Assembly: GCA_016584305.1 (NCBI GenBank)
Contig: JACEEZ010020894.1
Span: 237,501-301,500 of the forward strand
DNA: 64,000 bases
Reading direction: 5' to 3'
Origin: Chionoecetes opilio
Taxonomy: Eukaryota; Arthropoda; Malacostraca; Decapoda; Majidae
Below are positions 11,524 to 28,300 of the stretch, piece by piece. Position numbers and translations under genes: made by a program. A model generated the notes under the pieces. The model saw nothing but the letters and a program-made list of their open reading frames with translations, did not search any database and was not told the origin of the DNA. Numbering within the stretch: position 1 is the stretch's first letter; every line of letters begins with the position of its first letter.

Positions 11524-11529
11524 AATAAA
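11524..11529 (+). promoter_or_regulatory. DHRS4 polyadenylation signal AATAAA
   Basis: Canonical hexamer about 225 bp after the DHRS4 stop. The transcript end is inferred to lie 10-30 bp downstream. Confidence 0.65.
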
Positions 11530-11559
11530 AAACATTGGGATCAAAAGCCGATGGACCTT

Positions 11560-12215
11560 TGACTATGTGGCCGCCCACATATTCCTGTTCTCTATGCAAG
11601 CATGTGGTTTCCAAAAGTAGACGCTTGGTTGTAGCTCCAAAACCAACCATAGGATTTTTTCGAAAATACCCTCATTGTATCCTAACCTAACCTGACGTGT
11701 TCAAGAGTAAACGGCACATACTCTAACAGAAAACGGGAATATGGGCCAAGCCTAAATCCTGCCGTGGAAGCATGTCAAGTGTTAGGATAAAAAGTGTTTG
11801 TGCATTGGAATTGTATGGTACTCTATCTGACCTCATACTAATATACCGGTCAGTTTCTTACTACAATAAACACCAAATCAAACCCGTATAATTTGACCAT
11901 CGGAAATAGGAGGAAGAACTATTTTCTTTAAGTATCCTTCGCTTTGTATACAATCCTTTAGTCCTTCACGTATCCTATAGGAGTCATAGGAGGGCATTAG
12001 AAGTCCCACAGGATTGCTATAGTATTCCTAGGTTTTTATAAGTACTTTGGCAATCGCATGGGTGGCTCAAATAGGGATTAATAATAATACTTAAAATACT
12101 ATTACTGATCATTGTATTGAAGTAATGATTAATCTAGCAATGCCTATCATATTTTGTCTTTAGTAAGTTTTGTCTAATTTGAGATTTTTAAGGAATACGG
12201 TATCTGTATCAAGTC
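11560..12215. other. Intergenic DNA, nothing recognised
   Basis: AT-rich DNA between DHRS4 and the next element, with no exon-like open frame or clear repeat structure. Confidence 0.5.
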
Positions 12216-12218
12216 ATT

Positions 12219-12392
12219 GTGAATTGGCTGAAAATAGGACTTTCTAATCATTGTAACTGAATACCGATTCCAGATTAGTTCAACATGCCCGATAGCTGCT
12301 TGAAAAAAAAATCCTAGCAGTTTTAGGGCATGCTGAACCTAATCTGAGTCAGTTTTCAGTTACAATGATAAGAAGTCCCTATTTCAGCCAAT
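12219..12392. mobile_element. Hairpin element with ~75-bp arms
   Basis: The left arm attggctgaaaataggact is complemented by agtccctatttcagccaat. The middle contains ttcaacatgcccgatagctg and its near-complement. A diverged MITE-like fold-back. Confidence 0.8.
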
Positions 12393-12789
12393 TTCACCAA
12401 AATGCTCCAGATAGATGCCTTTAGATATTAAACTTTATGGCGTGCCCCCGGACCACCTTCAAGAGCTTGTAATCCCCCACCAGTTTTATAAAATAGGGAA
12501 ATAGGGCCCCCAAACAGCATTTCGCATTGGGCCCCAAAAGGTTAGAAACTATACTGCTACTATGGAACCATGGACATACCAGCGCCATCAGCTGCACAGG
12601 TCACAAGGTGGTGGCTTTTCTCCCTCCTGGCTCCTAGACCTTGGCTCTGCCGGGACCTGTTAGGGTGGGGGCAGGAGGGGGTCACTAGGTTGGGGTCTCC
12701 CATATTGAAAGTTACTGTGTACTACTCATTCGAATGGCGGCAAATTACATGCAGACACTTGAAACTGAAGTGAAGAGGCGCAAGAAAAT

Positions 12790-13120
12790 GTGGATTGAAG
12801 GAGCAGAGTGGGTGGGTGAGGTGGTGAGGCATTAGGGAGAGCTGCTGTTGTGGAAGTGCCAGGTGTGAGTAAGATGGTGGTTTGGGCACGTGAAGAGGGG
12901 AGAAGGTGGTGAGGCATTGGGGAGAGCTGTTGCTGTGGATGTGCCAGGTGTGAGTGAGATGGTGGTGTTTGGGCACGTGAAGAGGGGAGAAGGTGGTGAG
13001 GCATTGGGGAGAGCTGTTGCTGTAGATGTGCCAGGTGTGAGTGAGATGGTGGTGTTTGGGCACGTGAAGAGGGGAGGTGGTGAGGCATTGGGGAGAGCTG
13101 TTGGAGTGGAAGTGCCAGGT
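12790..13120. repeat. ~87-bp minisatellite, about 3.8 copies
   Basis: Unit begins gtgaagaggggagaaggtgg and ends gagatggtggtgtttgggca. Period 87 is divisible by 3, so it stays open on both strands. I treat those frames as non-genic because there is no start context or family match. Confidence 0.9.
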
Positions 13121-13463
13121 CATAAAATAAAATAAATGTTCGGAGGCCTGATCAAATGTTTGTCAAGGCTATCCTTAAGAAGTGCACCAGCACAGGGGCG
13201 AGGGGCTCAAACACCATGTCATATCAATGTGCTTTAACAAGAACTTGGCAGTCAACAATGCAACCCATACGTCAACTCAAGACATCCTACAATGAATGAA
13301 GAATCTTGAAAAATTACTCACTAAACTAAGTTATACTCGAGGCATTCAGCCTTGTCTAAGTGGCTCCATCTAGTACATCTTTTCATGCCACACAAATATT
13401 TCCCCAGGTTTAGTGATGGCCACTCTTCCAAAATAAAACTTAAAAACACAACAAAATTTTAGC

Positions 13464-13469
13464 TTTATT
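13464..13469 (-). promoter_or_regulatory. ATP synthase subunit c poly(A) signal
   Basis: TTTATT on the + strand (AATAAA on the gene strand), about 320 bp past the stop. The 3' UTR therefore spans roughly 13450-13787. The DNA between 13130 and 13450 shows nothing else. Confidence 0.7.
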
Positions 13470-13787
13470 TATAAACTTTTCTATACACTGGAATTGTACA
13501 CAGGGATTCCCTCTTATATTCCGCCAACAGGAGTGTTTTGACATTGCCTCACTGATCCGTTAACCATCAACAAAATGAAAACAGCTTATGTACTTTACTC
13601 CTTCCTTATATACATGCATTGCTTCCTTGTCTCCTTCCAAGTGCCCTGCCGCTCCAAGGGACCCGCCCCTAGCCCTACATTAAATAAGATGTTCTTCTCA
13701 GCCCAGGGAGTGCGGGCTTGGTCCCTGGGAGGGGCAGGACAGCTGCCGGTGTTAGGGGCAGCGACCACACTCACGCAGGTTACACGT

Positions 13788-17644
<3,857 letters not shown>

Positions 17645-17689
17645 AGTGGCGGTTGTTAAGGTAGTGCCTGGAAAACAAGATTATATATA

Positions 17690-18555
17690 AGCCGGTGATT
17701 CAGTCCGCCATTTTACCACTACGCCGGCCGAATCGATGAAAACATTTTTATATATATCAATAACTCCATAATTCCATGTATCTCATTGGTGTTAACGTGT
17801 TGTAAGTAACCTATAGTGGTTCAGGTATAGGTGTGTGGGTTATGAATGTGTAACTGTAAAGGAGAAGGGAGATATGAGGGTTTTAATACAGACCTGCGGA
17901 GTGGGTGTGTACCGTCTGGTGTCTTGTAGAGGAGTGAGAGAAAATGGCTTCACTTCTCCACGGATCTTCTTTCTCTCTAGCTTCTATTAACGCATGCGCA
18001 CTATGTAATCTTTATATACTCATCTATATCATCAAAAAACATCATAAATACACCCATAAATTAAGGTATTATATATTGTGTACCCAAATCAATCTGTATC
18101 ATAGCTTAATATCAATTTTTCATACAATTTTCTGGCCTATTTTTCTGATTTTACTTCACGAAAAGGGCAAAAATACCTATTATTACACCCTATAATCTAA
18201 GTATTGAGATAGTATAGTATTTAGATTCATTTTACTGTGTTATGTAACTCATATACAGTAAGTAGTACCTATAAATAGCTATATATACCTTGTAGCTACC
18301 TGTCTTCTCATACCGCCAGCCCAACAACTGCATTTATGGGACACTGTTGTAAAAGACGTAAGTTACGGCCAGCGGACCTATGTGAATCGGCCTTTACGCC
18401 CCACACTTACGCCACCACGTACGTACGTACACCAACCACCACCCTTCCTTCCTTCCTTCCTTCTTTCTTTCTTATTAGTTATAAGTTATAGTCTTCTTTC
18501 ACCCTTCTTCTTTTCCTTCCCATTATCATATTTTTCCTCCTCCTCCTCCTCCTAC
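17690..18555. other. Upstream region of ATP5MC, no further gene seen
   Basis: Holds the presumed ATP5MC promoter and possible non-coding exon (gene strand, about 17895-17945, donor CCGCAG then GTCTGT). The rest is AT-rich with no coding signal, ending in short acgt, ttcc and cct microsatellites at 18418-18553. Confidence 0.45.
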
Positions 18556-18559
18556 ACCA

Positions 18560-20550
18560 GTTTTATGGTAAGTTTTATGGCACCACAGTATAATGACACC
18601 AGTTTATGGCACCACAGTATAATGACACCAGTTTATGGCACCACAGTATAATGGCACTAGTTTTTGGGCACCACAGTATAATGGCACCACAGTTTTATGG
18701 CACCACGTACAGTATAATGGCACCACAGTTTTATGGCACCACAGTATAATGACACCACAGTTTTATGGCACCACAGTATAATGGCACCACAGTTTTATGG
18801 CACCACAGTATAATGACACCACAGTTTTATGGCACCACAGTATAATGACACACCACAGTTTTATGGCACCACAGTATAATGGCACCACAGTTTTATGGCA
18901 CCACAGTATAATGACACCAGTTTATGGCACCACAGTATAATGACACCAGTTTATGGCACCACAGTATAATGACACCAGTTTATGGCACCACAGTATAATG
19001 ACACCAGTTTATGGCACCACAGTATAATGACACCAGTTTATGGCACCACAGTATAATGGCACTAGTTTTTTGGCACCACAGTATAATGGCACCACAGTTT
19101 TATGGCACCCCGTACAGTATAATGGCACCACAGTTTTATGGCACCACAGTATAATGACACCAAAGTTTTATGGCACCACAGTATAATGACACCACAGTTT
19201 TATGGCACCACAGTATAATGGCACCACAGTTTTATGGCACCACAATATAATGACACCACAGTTTTATGGCACCACAGTATAATGACACACCAGTTTTATG
19301 GCACCACAGTATAATGGCACCACAGTTTTATGGCACCACAGTTTTATGGCACCACAGTATAATGACACCAGTATAATGACACCACAGTTTTATGGCACCA
19401 CAGTATAATGGCACCACAGTTTTATGGCACCACAGTATAATGACACCACAGTTTTATGGCACCACAGTATAATGACACCACAGTTTTATGGCACCACAGT
19501 ATAATGACACCACAGTTTTATGGCACCACAGTATAATGACACCAGTTTTATGGCACCACAGTATAATGACACCACAGTTTTATGGCACCACAGTATAATG
19601 ACACCACAGTTTTATGGCACCACAGTATAATGACACCACAGTTTTATGGCACCACAGTATAATGGCACTAGTTTTTTGGCACCACAGTATATAATGGCAC
19701 TAGTTTTTTGGCACCACAGTATAATGGCACTAGTTTTTTGGCACCACAGTATAATGGCACTAGTTTTTTGGCACCACATTATAATGGCACTAGTTTTTTG
19801 GCACCACAGTATAATGGCACTAGTTTTTTGGCACCACAGTATAATGGCACTAGTTTTTTGGCACCACAGTATAATGGCACTAGTTTTTTGGCACCACATT
19901 ATAATGGCACTAGTTTTTTGGCACCACAGTATATAATGGCACTAGTTTTATGGCACCACAGTATAATGGCACTAGTTTTTTGGCACCACATTATAATGGC
20001 ACTAGTATTTTGGCACCAGTTTTTTGGCACCACAGTTTTATGGCACCACAGTATAATGGCACTAGTTTTTTGGCACCACAGTATAATGGCACCAGTTTTA
20101 TGGCATCACAGTCTTATGGCAATAGTTTTATGGCACCAGTTTTATGGCATCACAATCTTATGGCAATAGTTTTATGGCACCACAGTATAATGGTACCACA
20201 GTTTTATGGCACCAAGTTTTATGGCACCAAAGTCTTATGGCAACAGTTTTATGTCACCACCGTTTTATGGCGCCACCGTTTTATGGCATCACAGTATAAT
20301 GGCACCAGTCTTATGGCACCACAGTTTTATGGTACCAGTTTTATGGCACCACAGTATAATGGCACCAGTCTTATGGCACCACAGTTTTATGGTACCAGTT
20401 TTATGGCACCACAGTATAATGGCACCAGTCTTACGGCACCACAGTTTTATGGCGTTTTATGGCACCACAATTTTATGGCATCACAATATAATGGCACCAC
20501 AGTATAATGGCACCAAAGTCTTATGGCAACAGTTTTATGGCACCACAGTC
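18560..20550. repeat. 30-32-bp satellite (ggcaccacagtataatg)n, ~2 kb
   Basis: About 65 units alternating ggcaccacagtataatgaca and ccacagttttat. From about 19660 the unit becomes an exact 30 bp (ggcaccacagtataatggca, ctagtttttt), which opens frames on both strands. No start context or family match. Units degrade towards 20540. Confidence 0.95.
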
Positions 20551-21070
20551 TTATAGTCGTGGGGTAGTTAGTGCAGAGTCATTAGGGGCTAACAACCTCC
20601 CTGTTTATACGTTTAATATCACTATCCCACGTTAATCAGGTTATTAAACACAAGGAAACAACGTCATTACTGCATATATTTCATTGTCTGCGCTCACCTC
20701 TTAACACCGTTGATCCTACTGTAGTATGTAGAGATCATATAAATTTAGGTCTATGTTCAAACACTTTTATAACATAATATATACGTATATAGAGTATGTA
20801 TTCAAGGCTGCTATTATACACACTAATGTTATATGATGAAAGTGCGTCTTATCACTTAATAATCATATCCTGGACTGTCCTTTAAAAGTATAACCAATGT
20901 ATTAAATTGAGTCTCCCATTCTTATAGTGTTATTGACCCATAAAGGAGTGTAACTAAATGGAAAGAAATACACCCTTGTCATGGTTTTCCAGTCCCAGCA
21001 CCGCGTCAATAGGTCACAATAGGTCACAATAGGTCTAAAACAACAGTAATGTGAGATAAGAAAAAATAAT
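20551..21070. other. AT-rich intergenic DNA, nothing recognised
   Basis: No exon, element end or repeat found apart from a short triple aataggtcac run near 21008-21035. Confidence 0.5.
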
Positions 21071-21074
21071 CAAT

Positions 21075-21362
21075 TATACTGGGGTTTTTTAACGAGGTAA
21101 AAAATCCTGCCCCCTTGCTGCTTACTGCCTGATATTTGACGCCAGGAGAAGGGAATACTACGCTTCTTCTAAATTTCAGCTGTATTTTATCATAGTTAAC
21201 CATATTATCAGGTAAACATAGGCATAATTACTACAGTTCTTCTAAATTTCAGGTGTATTTTATCATAGTTCACCATATCATCAGGTAAACATGGGCATAA
21301 TTTTAAGCATGAGACCTTAAGATAGAATGGAATTTATGCCTCGTTAAAAAAAATAGACTATA
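21075..21362. mobile_element. TA-flanked MITE (TATAGTCTATTTTTT family), copy A
   Basis: Begins tatactggggttttttaacg and ends cgttaaaaaaaatagactata. Shares gctgcttactgcctgatatt, accatattatcaggtaaaca and gatagaatggaattt with the copies at 29351, 33793 and 63409. A ~70-bp internal segment (cttctaaatttcagctgtat ... taaacataggcataat) is tandemly duplicated only here. Confidence 0.8.
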
Positions 21363-21619
21363 CACAAGTGTTTTCCATCAACATATTCTTCTAAGAACAT
21401 TATATAAAGATTGTGAATACAGATAAGGCTTGCAGAGGTGCCACGTCAACACACTGCTAAGATTAAAATGACCTTGTAGTGCCAATTACAGTGCCAATTA
21501 GTGCCATTATAAAAACTGTTCCAATGAGACACCACGAATTAAAGTGACTTATTTGTTTTCTATTTTTTTTTTTTTCCTTGGACAATAGTTAAGAAAAATA
21601 ATTAATAATAGTGCCAATG

Positions 21620-21900
21620 AGACGTCATGGATTTTTGACTGATTACGTGACTGATTTCTTTGACTTTTGAGACTTAATTTCGTGACTGATTTCTTTGACT
21701 TTTGACTTTTTTGACTTAATTTTTTGACTGATTTCTGACTTTTGACTTTTCAGACTTAATTTTGTGACTGATTTCTGACTTTTGACTTTTTTTGACTTAA
21801 TTTCGTGACTGATTTCTCTGACTTTTGACTTTTTTGACTTGAAATTTCGTGACTGATTTCTTAGACTTTTGACTTTTCTGACTTAATTTCAAGACTGATT
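21620..21900. repeat. ~45-bp minisatellite (gactgatttctttgacttttgac)n
   Basis: About six units of gactgatttctttgactttt, gacttttttgacttaatttc. Runs to about 21900. Confidence 0.85.
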
Positions 21901-22026
21901 TCTTTACCATTCTCTATCTTTTACCCTGGACAATAATAAAGTTCTTAGAAGAAATATGTGGGCAAAAGACACTATCAATATTACACACTTCATCTTTTAT
22001 CACGGACAATTAAAGTTATGATGTAA

Positions 22027-22238
22027 TTAACCCTTCACGCCCAGATTTTTCCTTTGCTAAAAAAAATTGTATGTTGTCGAGCCATAAAATTAAGAAAAGT
22101 CACTGAATATACCAAATTAGTTAGTCGACAAGGATACTAAACAGGTCATAGCTATCAAATATTGTCTATACTCACTAAAAATCGTCTAATGGCACCCAAA
22201 TTACAATGGAAATTACGTTCTAGGCCTCAAGGGGTTAT
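22027..22238 (+). mobile_element. piggyBac-like MITE, copy 7
   Basis: TTAACCCTTCACGCCCAGA (one C lost) to GGCCTCAAGGGGTTAT. About 90 bp downstream of the SRPRA stop. Confidence 0.8.
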
Positions 22239-22330
22239 AGTACTGAAATGTAAAGTTCTTAGAAGAAATATGTTGGAAAAAGACACTGTTAATATTGAAC
22301 ACTTGAGTCACAGCCATATGTTTCTTTTCT

Positions 22331-25300
22331 CTACTTCATGAGGGCATGCACCACCGCCTTGGCATCCAGCTGGCGGAGGTCAGTGTAGGTCTGCCCGGTG
22401 CCCACAAACACGATAGGCTGACCTGTGATGTAGGTCATGGAAATGGCGGCTCCGACCTGTACACCAAATAACAAAGAATATAAGTGGTGGTTAGTGGTAG
22501 TACAGGTAGTTAGTGTGGAGTTAATAGGACGTAAGAACATAAGAACATAAGAACATAAGAACGTAAGAACGTAAGAACATAAGAACGTAAGGACATAAGA
22601 AAATAAGGAAGCTACAAGAGGCAAGAAGTATTGAGAACATAAGAACATAAGGAAGCTACAAGAGGCAAGAAGTATTGAGACATAAGAACATAAGGAAGCT
22701 ACAAGAGGCAAGTATTGAGAACATAAGGAAGCTACAAGAGGCAAGTATTGAGGACATAAGAACATAAGGAAGCTACAAGAGGCAAGTATTGAGGACATAA
22801 GAACATAAGGAAGCTACAAGAGGCAAGAAGTATTGAGAACATAAGAACATAAGGAAGCTACAAGAGGCAAGTATTGAGAACATAAGAACATAAGGAAGCT
22901 ACAAGAGGCAAGAAGTATTGAGAACATAAGAACATAAGGAAGCTACAAGAGGCAAGAAGTATTGAGAACATAAGAACATAAGAAAAGGAGTCTGGATAAA
23001 TTCATGGATGGGGATGAAAGGTGGATGTAGGTAGTGTTAAGAAAGTTAAGTAGTGATAAGTAAGACACGTATTAGCAAGGTAAGATATAAAGTATATGAT
23101 TAAAACTGGACTAATGTAGATTATATAAAAGATAGGCTCCGACCTGTACTCAAATAACAAGTAATATAAGTGATTAGCTGACGTCTGATAGGTAATATAT
23201 GATAGGTATTAGCAAGGTAAATAAAAAGTAAATGGATTAAACTGGAGTAATGTAGATAATATAAAAGAGAGGCTCCGACCTGTACACCAAATAACAAGGA
23301 ATATAAGGGATTAAGCTGATGATATAATAAGTAAAACACATATTAGCAAGGTAGATATAGAGTAAATGGTTCAAACTGGAGTAATGTGATTATAAAAAGA
23401 TAGGCATGATTGGAATAGGTACATATATCAGGTCATTAGTGCAGTCCATAGGGAGTTTTAAAAGAAGACTAAACAAATATATAAGGAGGAATGAAGATGG
23501 ATCTAGGTTATACATGTGCATTACAGGACCACCACGTGTAGGCCCACCACCTCATCCTGCCTCCTTATGTTCTTATCAAGGAAGAATTTATATATCTATT
23601 CATTTATAAGAACATAAGAAGGCGCGAGAAGGTGGTGGGCCTGCACGAGGTAATTCCTGTAATAGATAGATAGATCAATATTTCATTGTCCACAAAAATG
23701 CATAAAAAGAAATTACATAATATACCAAATTCACTGATGGACCAGAAATGTACTCTAAGGAGGGGGTGTTCACAGGTGTGTTGGAGGGCTTAATGATAGC
23801 TGAGTGTGTGTTTACCTGTCAAAGAGGGGAAAGGGGGGAGGGGAAGAGGGAAGAGAGGGGAGAGAGGGATAGTGATTTGATTTAATAGGTAATTAACAAA
23901 AGTATCAAGTGTCTATAAATAAATGAGGTAAGGTAAGGAGAAGGTAGGAGAAGGTGATGGGGGAAATAATAATAGTAATAGAAGGAATAAGAGAAGGAAG
24001 GGGGGAGGTCAAAGGAGAGGCAAAAAAGACGTCACCTTGTCATCAATGGTGTCAAACTTGGTGAGGAGGATGCCGTCAATGATCTGCGGGTTGTTGCTGG
24101 AGGAGTGGTTGGCCAGCGCACGGTTGAACTTGACTAGCTGATCCACCGCTTCGTTGCCAACCAGCGCCTCGCCCACAAACAGGGTCAGGTCGGGTTCATT
24201 CACTAAGATGAGCTATGGAGACAGAAAATATTAGTGCAGAGTCAATAAGGAGTTTTAAAAGGAGGCTAGACAGCTTTATGGCTGGGGATGAAAGGTGAAT
24301 GTAGGTAGTGTTAAGTAACAGTATCACGAGTCCTTCCCGAGGCACCTCACCTTGGCCAGGGCTCTCATGAGGGGTTCGTTGTCCTGCATACGGCCGGCAG
24401 TGTCAATCAGCACAACGTCAAAGGCATTCTTGCGGGCAAACTCTACGGCGTGGCGGGCAATCTCTGCAGCGTCCTTGCCGTAGCCCTGGAGGAAGGGAGG
24501 GAGGCCGTGAGACGGTGGTAATGGACGGAGAGAGAAAGAGATATACACCGAGTGGTCGGTTTACGATCGTGATCGGGACCGACCGACCGGCCGTAAGTTG
24601 TTCTGGTCGTAAGTCTGCCTATGTTGTAAAAAAAAAAAAAAAAAAAAAATATTAATAATAATTTTTTTACATATGTGCCTATAGCGCCTGTAGGCAGTGA
24701 CTACTAAGACCTGGATGGTAGGCCCTGAAGGTTCATTTGAGGGTTGTGATGGTTGGCCCTCGCCTGTGGTGGCGCAGACAGAATGATAAAATAATATGTG
24801 TAATGATATTATAGTCATCTTTAACCCCTTGAGACCCAGAATGTAATTTCCATTGTAATTTGGGTATACCATTAGACCATTTTTTACTTTTCGTAGTTTT
24901 ATGGCTCGACAACAAACAATTTTTTATAGCCAAGGAAAGATCTGGGTGTGAAGGGGTTAAAACCGGTGCTTGTGGAGGTGTATGAAGGAAACAAGACCAA
25001 TACCTGTTCAAAGAGCTCCACCATGTCCAGCCCCCCGTGCTTCTCAGGGGGGTGGAGGGCGTTGAGGTGGTGCATGTGGGTGCGGAGCTGCTCCACCGCG
25101 CCCGCCCTGAAGGTGTCACATGCGGCAATGAGCACGCGGAAGTCATTCTCCACCAGCCAAAAGGTTATCTGGGCGGAATAGAAACATGTTGCAGCTTGGC
25201 GGCAGGGGAAAAAAAAAAGGCATTGTTATCTGGTGGGAAATAGTAATACAGTAAAACCTCTCATATTCGGACTAATTGGGCCAAGGAGTAGTCCGAGTAA

Positions 25301-28300
25301 TGCAAGGATCCGAATAATGGGGGGATTATATATGAGGGGATATGTATAAAAAACTAAAAAAAAAAAAAAAAAAAAAAATTCTAGGTGTAGTATAGTATAT
25401 AGCTAGGAAATTTCGACCCCTAAGAAAAAAAAAAAAAAAAAAATCCAGGTATATAGTAGGGTATAGCTAGGAAATTTCGACCCCTTAAAAAAAAAAAAAA
25501 AAAAAAAAAAGAGGAGGGCCGAATAATGTCAAAGTCCGAATAATGGGGTCCGAATACGAGAGGGTTTACTGTATGTTGGAACTTGGCGGCAGGAAAACAA
25601 CAACAAAAAAGACATTGTTATCTTATGAGAAGTATTTTGGGCTTATGAGAAGAGAAAATATATATAGACATCCATGATTTTATAAGCCAAAAGGTTATCT
25701 GGTGGGAAATAGAAACATATTGGAACTCTGCTCCAGGGAAAAGAAAAGAAAAAAAAAGTCATGACCCAGATTACTAGCCATAAAAACCTTTCCTACGTCT
25801 CCTTTATTGTATCCCTTTAACACCTTTAAACTATTTGTGAACTATAGTTTCTACTATTCCAGTCATCTACCCTATTTGAGAACTAGTTTCTTCCACTCCA
25901 ACCATCTACCCTATTTGTGAACTAGTTTCTTCCACTCCAACAACCCTATTTACACCACCCCTACCATCTACCACCCTATTTGTGAGCCAGTCTGCGTATC
26001 ACCTTGGCCAGGTTGGTGGACTTTCCGACGCCGTTCACGCCGCAGAAGGCCATGGTGAAGGGCCGGCTTGTCTTCCTGGCCTCCACCACGTCGCGGAGGA
26101 TGTCCAGGCGGCGCTTGGGGGTGAGGAGCTGCACCAGGGACTCTGTGAGGGTGGTGCGCACGGTGGTGGACACGCCCTCGAAGGTACCCAACACCTGTCA
26201 AGGGAGGAACAACACGGAGAATATAGGAACGTAAGAACATAAGAACGTAAGAACATAAGAAAATAAGGAAGCTACAGGAGGCAAGAAGTATTGAGACCAT
26301 AGAACATAAGAAAATAAGTGACACCTGTGATGGAGGAACAACACGAAGAACATCAGAACATAAGGAAATAAGGAAGCTACAAGAGGCAAGAAGTATTGAG
26401 AACATAAGAACATAATATAAGATAGAATGATGTTATGACCTTAATAGAATGATGATAGATAGAATGATGACCTTAATAGAATGATGATAGATAGAATGAC
26501 CTTAATAGAATGATAGATAGAATGATGACCTTAGATAGAATGATGATAGATAGAATGATGACCTTAGATAGAATGATGATAGATAGGATGATGACCTTAG
26601 ATAGAATGATGATAGATAGAATGATGACCTTAATAGAATGATGACCTTAGATAGAATGATGATAGATAGGATGATGACCTTAGATAGAATGATGATAGAT
26701 AGAATGATGACCTTAGATAGAATGATAACCTTAGATAGAATGATGATAGATAGAATGATGACCTTAGATAGAATGATGACCTTAAATAGAATGATGATAG
26801 ATAGAATGATGACCTTAGATAGGATGATGACCTTAGATAGAATGATGATAGATAGAATGATGACCTTAGATAGAATGATGATAGATAGAATGATAACCTT
26901 AGATAGAATGATATAGATAGATGAGATACCTTAGATAGAATGATGAATAGATAGAAGATGACCTTAGATAGAATGATGATAGATAGAATGATGACTTAGA
27001 TAGAATGATGACCTTAGATAGAATGATTTGATAGAATGATGATAGATAGATGATACCTTAGATAGAATGATGATGATAGAGATGATGAATAGAATGATGA
27101 CCTTAGATAGAATGATGATAGATAGAATGATAACCTTAGATAGAGATGATGACCTTAGATAGAATGATGATAGATAGAATGATGAACCTTAGATAGAATG
27201 ATAGATAGAATAGAGATGAATGAACCTTAGATAGAATGATGATAGATAGAATGATGACCTTAGATAGAATGATGATAGATAGAATGATAACCTTAGATAG
27301 AATGATGATAGATAGAATGATGACCTTAGATAGAATGATGATAGATAGAATGATGACCTTAGATAGAATGATGATAGATAGAATGATAACCTTAGATAGA
27401 ATGATGATAGATAGAATGATGATAGATAGAATGATGACCTTAGATAGAATGATGATAGATAGAATGATAACCTTAGATAGAATGATGACCTTAGATAGAA
27501 TGATGATAGATAGAATGATGACTTAGATAGAATGATAGATAGACTTAAGAGTAGAATGACCTGATAGATAGAGATGATGAACCTTAGATAGAAATGGATA
27601 AACCTTAGATAGAATGATGATAGATAGAATGATGACCTTAGATAGAATGATGATAGATAGAATGATAACCTTAGATAGAATGATGATAGATAGAATGATA
27701 ACCTTAGATAGAATGATGATAGATAGAATAACCTTAGATAGAATGATGATAGATAGAATAACCTTAGATAGAATGATGATAGATAGAATGATAACCTTAG
27801 ATAGAATGATGATAGATAGAATGATAACCTTAGATAGAATGATGATAGATAGAATGATAACCTTAGATAGAATGATGATAGATAGAATGATAACCTTAGA
27901 TAGAATGATGATAGATAGAATGATAACCTTAGATAGAATGATGATAGATAGAATAACCTTAGATAGAATGATGATGATAGATAGATAACCTTAGATAGAA
28001 TGATGATAGATAGATGATAACCTTAGATAGAATGATGATAGATAGAATAACCTTAGATAGAATGATGATAGATGATAACCTTAGATAGAATGATGATAGA
28101 TAGAATGATACCTTAGATAGAATGATGACCTAGATGAGAATGATACCTTAGATAGAATGATGATAGATAGAATGATAACCTTAGATAGAATGATGATGAT
28201 AGAAAACTTAATAGAATGATGAAATAGAAACCTTAGATAGAATGATGATAGATAGATGATAACCTTAGATAGAATGATGATAGATAGAATGATAACCTTA

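Noticed and set aside
12722..13123. Open frames with repeated HLTHTWHIHSNSS and shadows
   Set aside because: 87-bp minisatellite, period divisible by three, no start or family.
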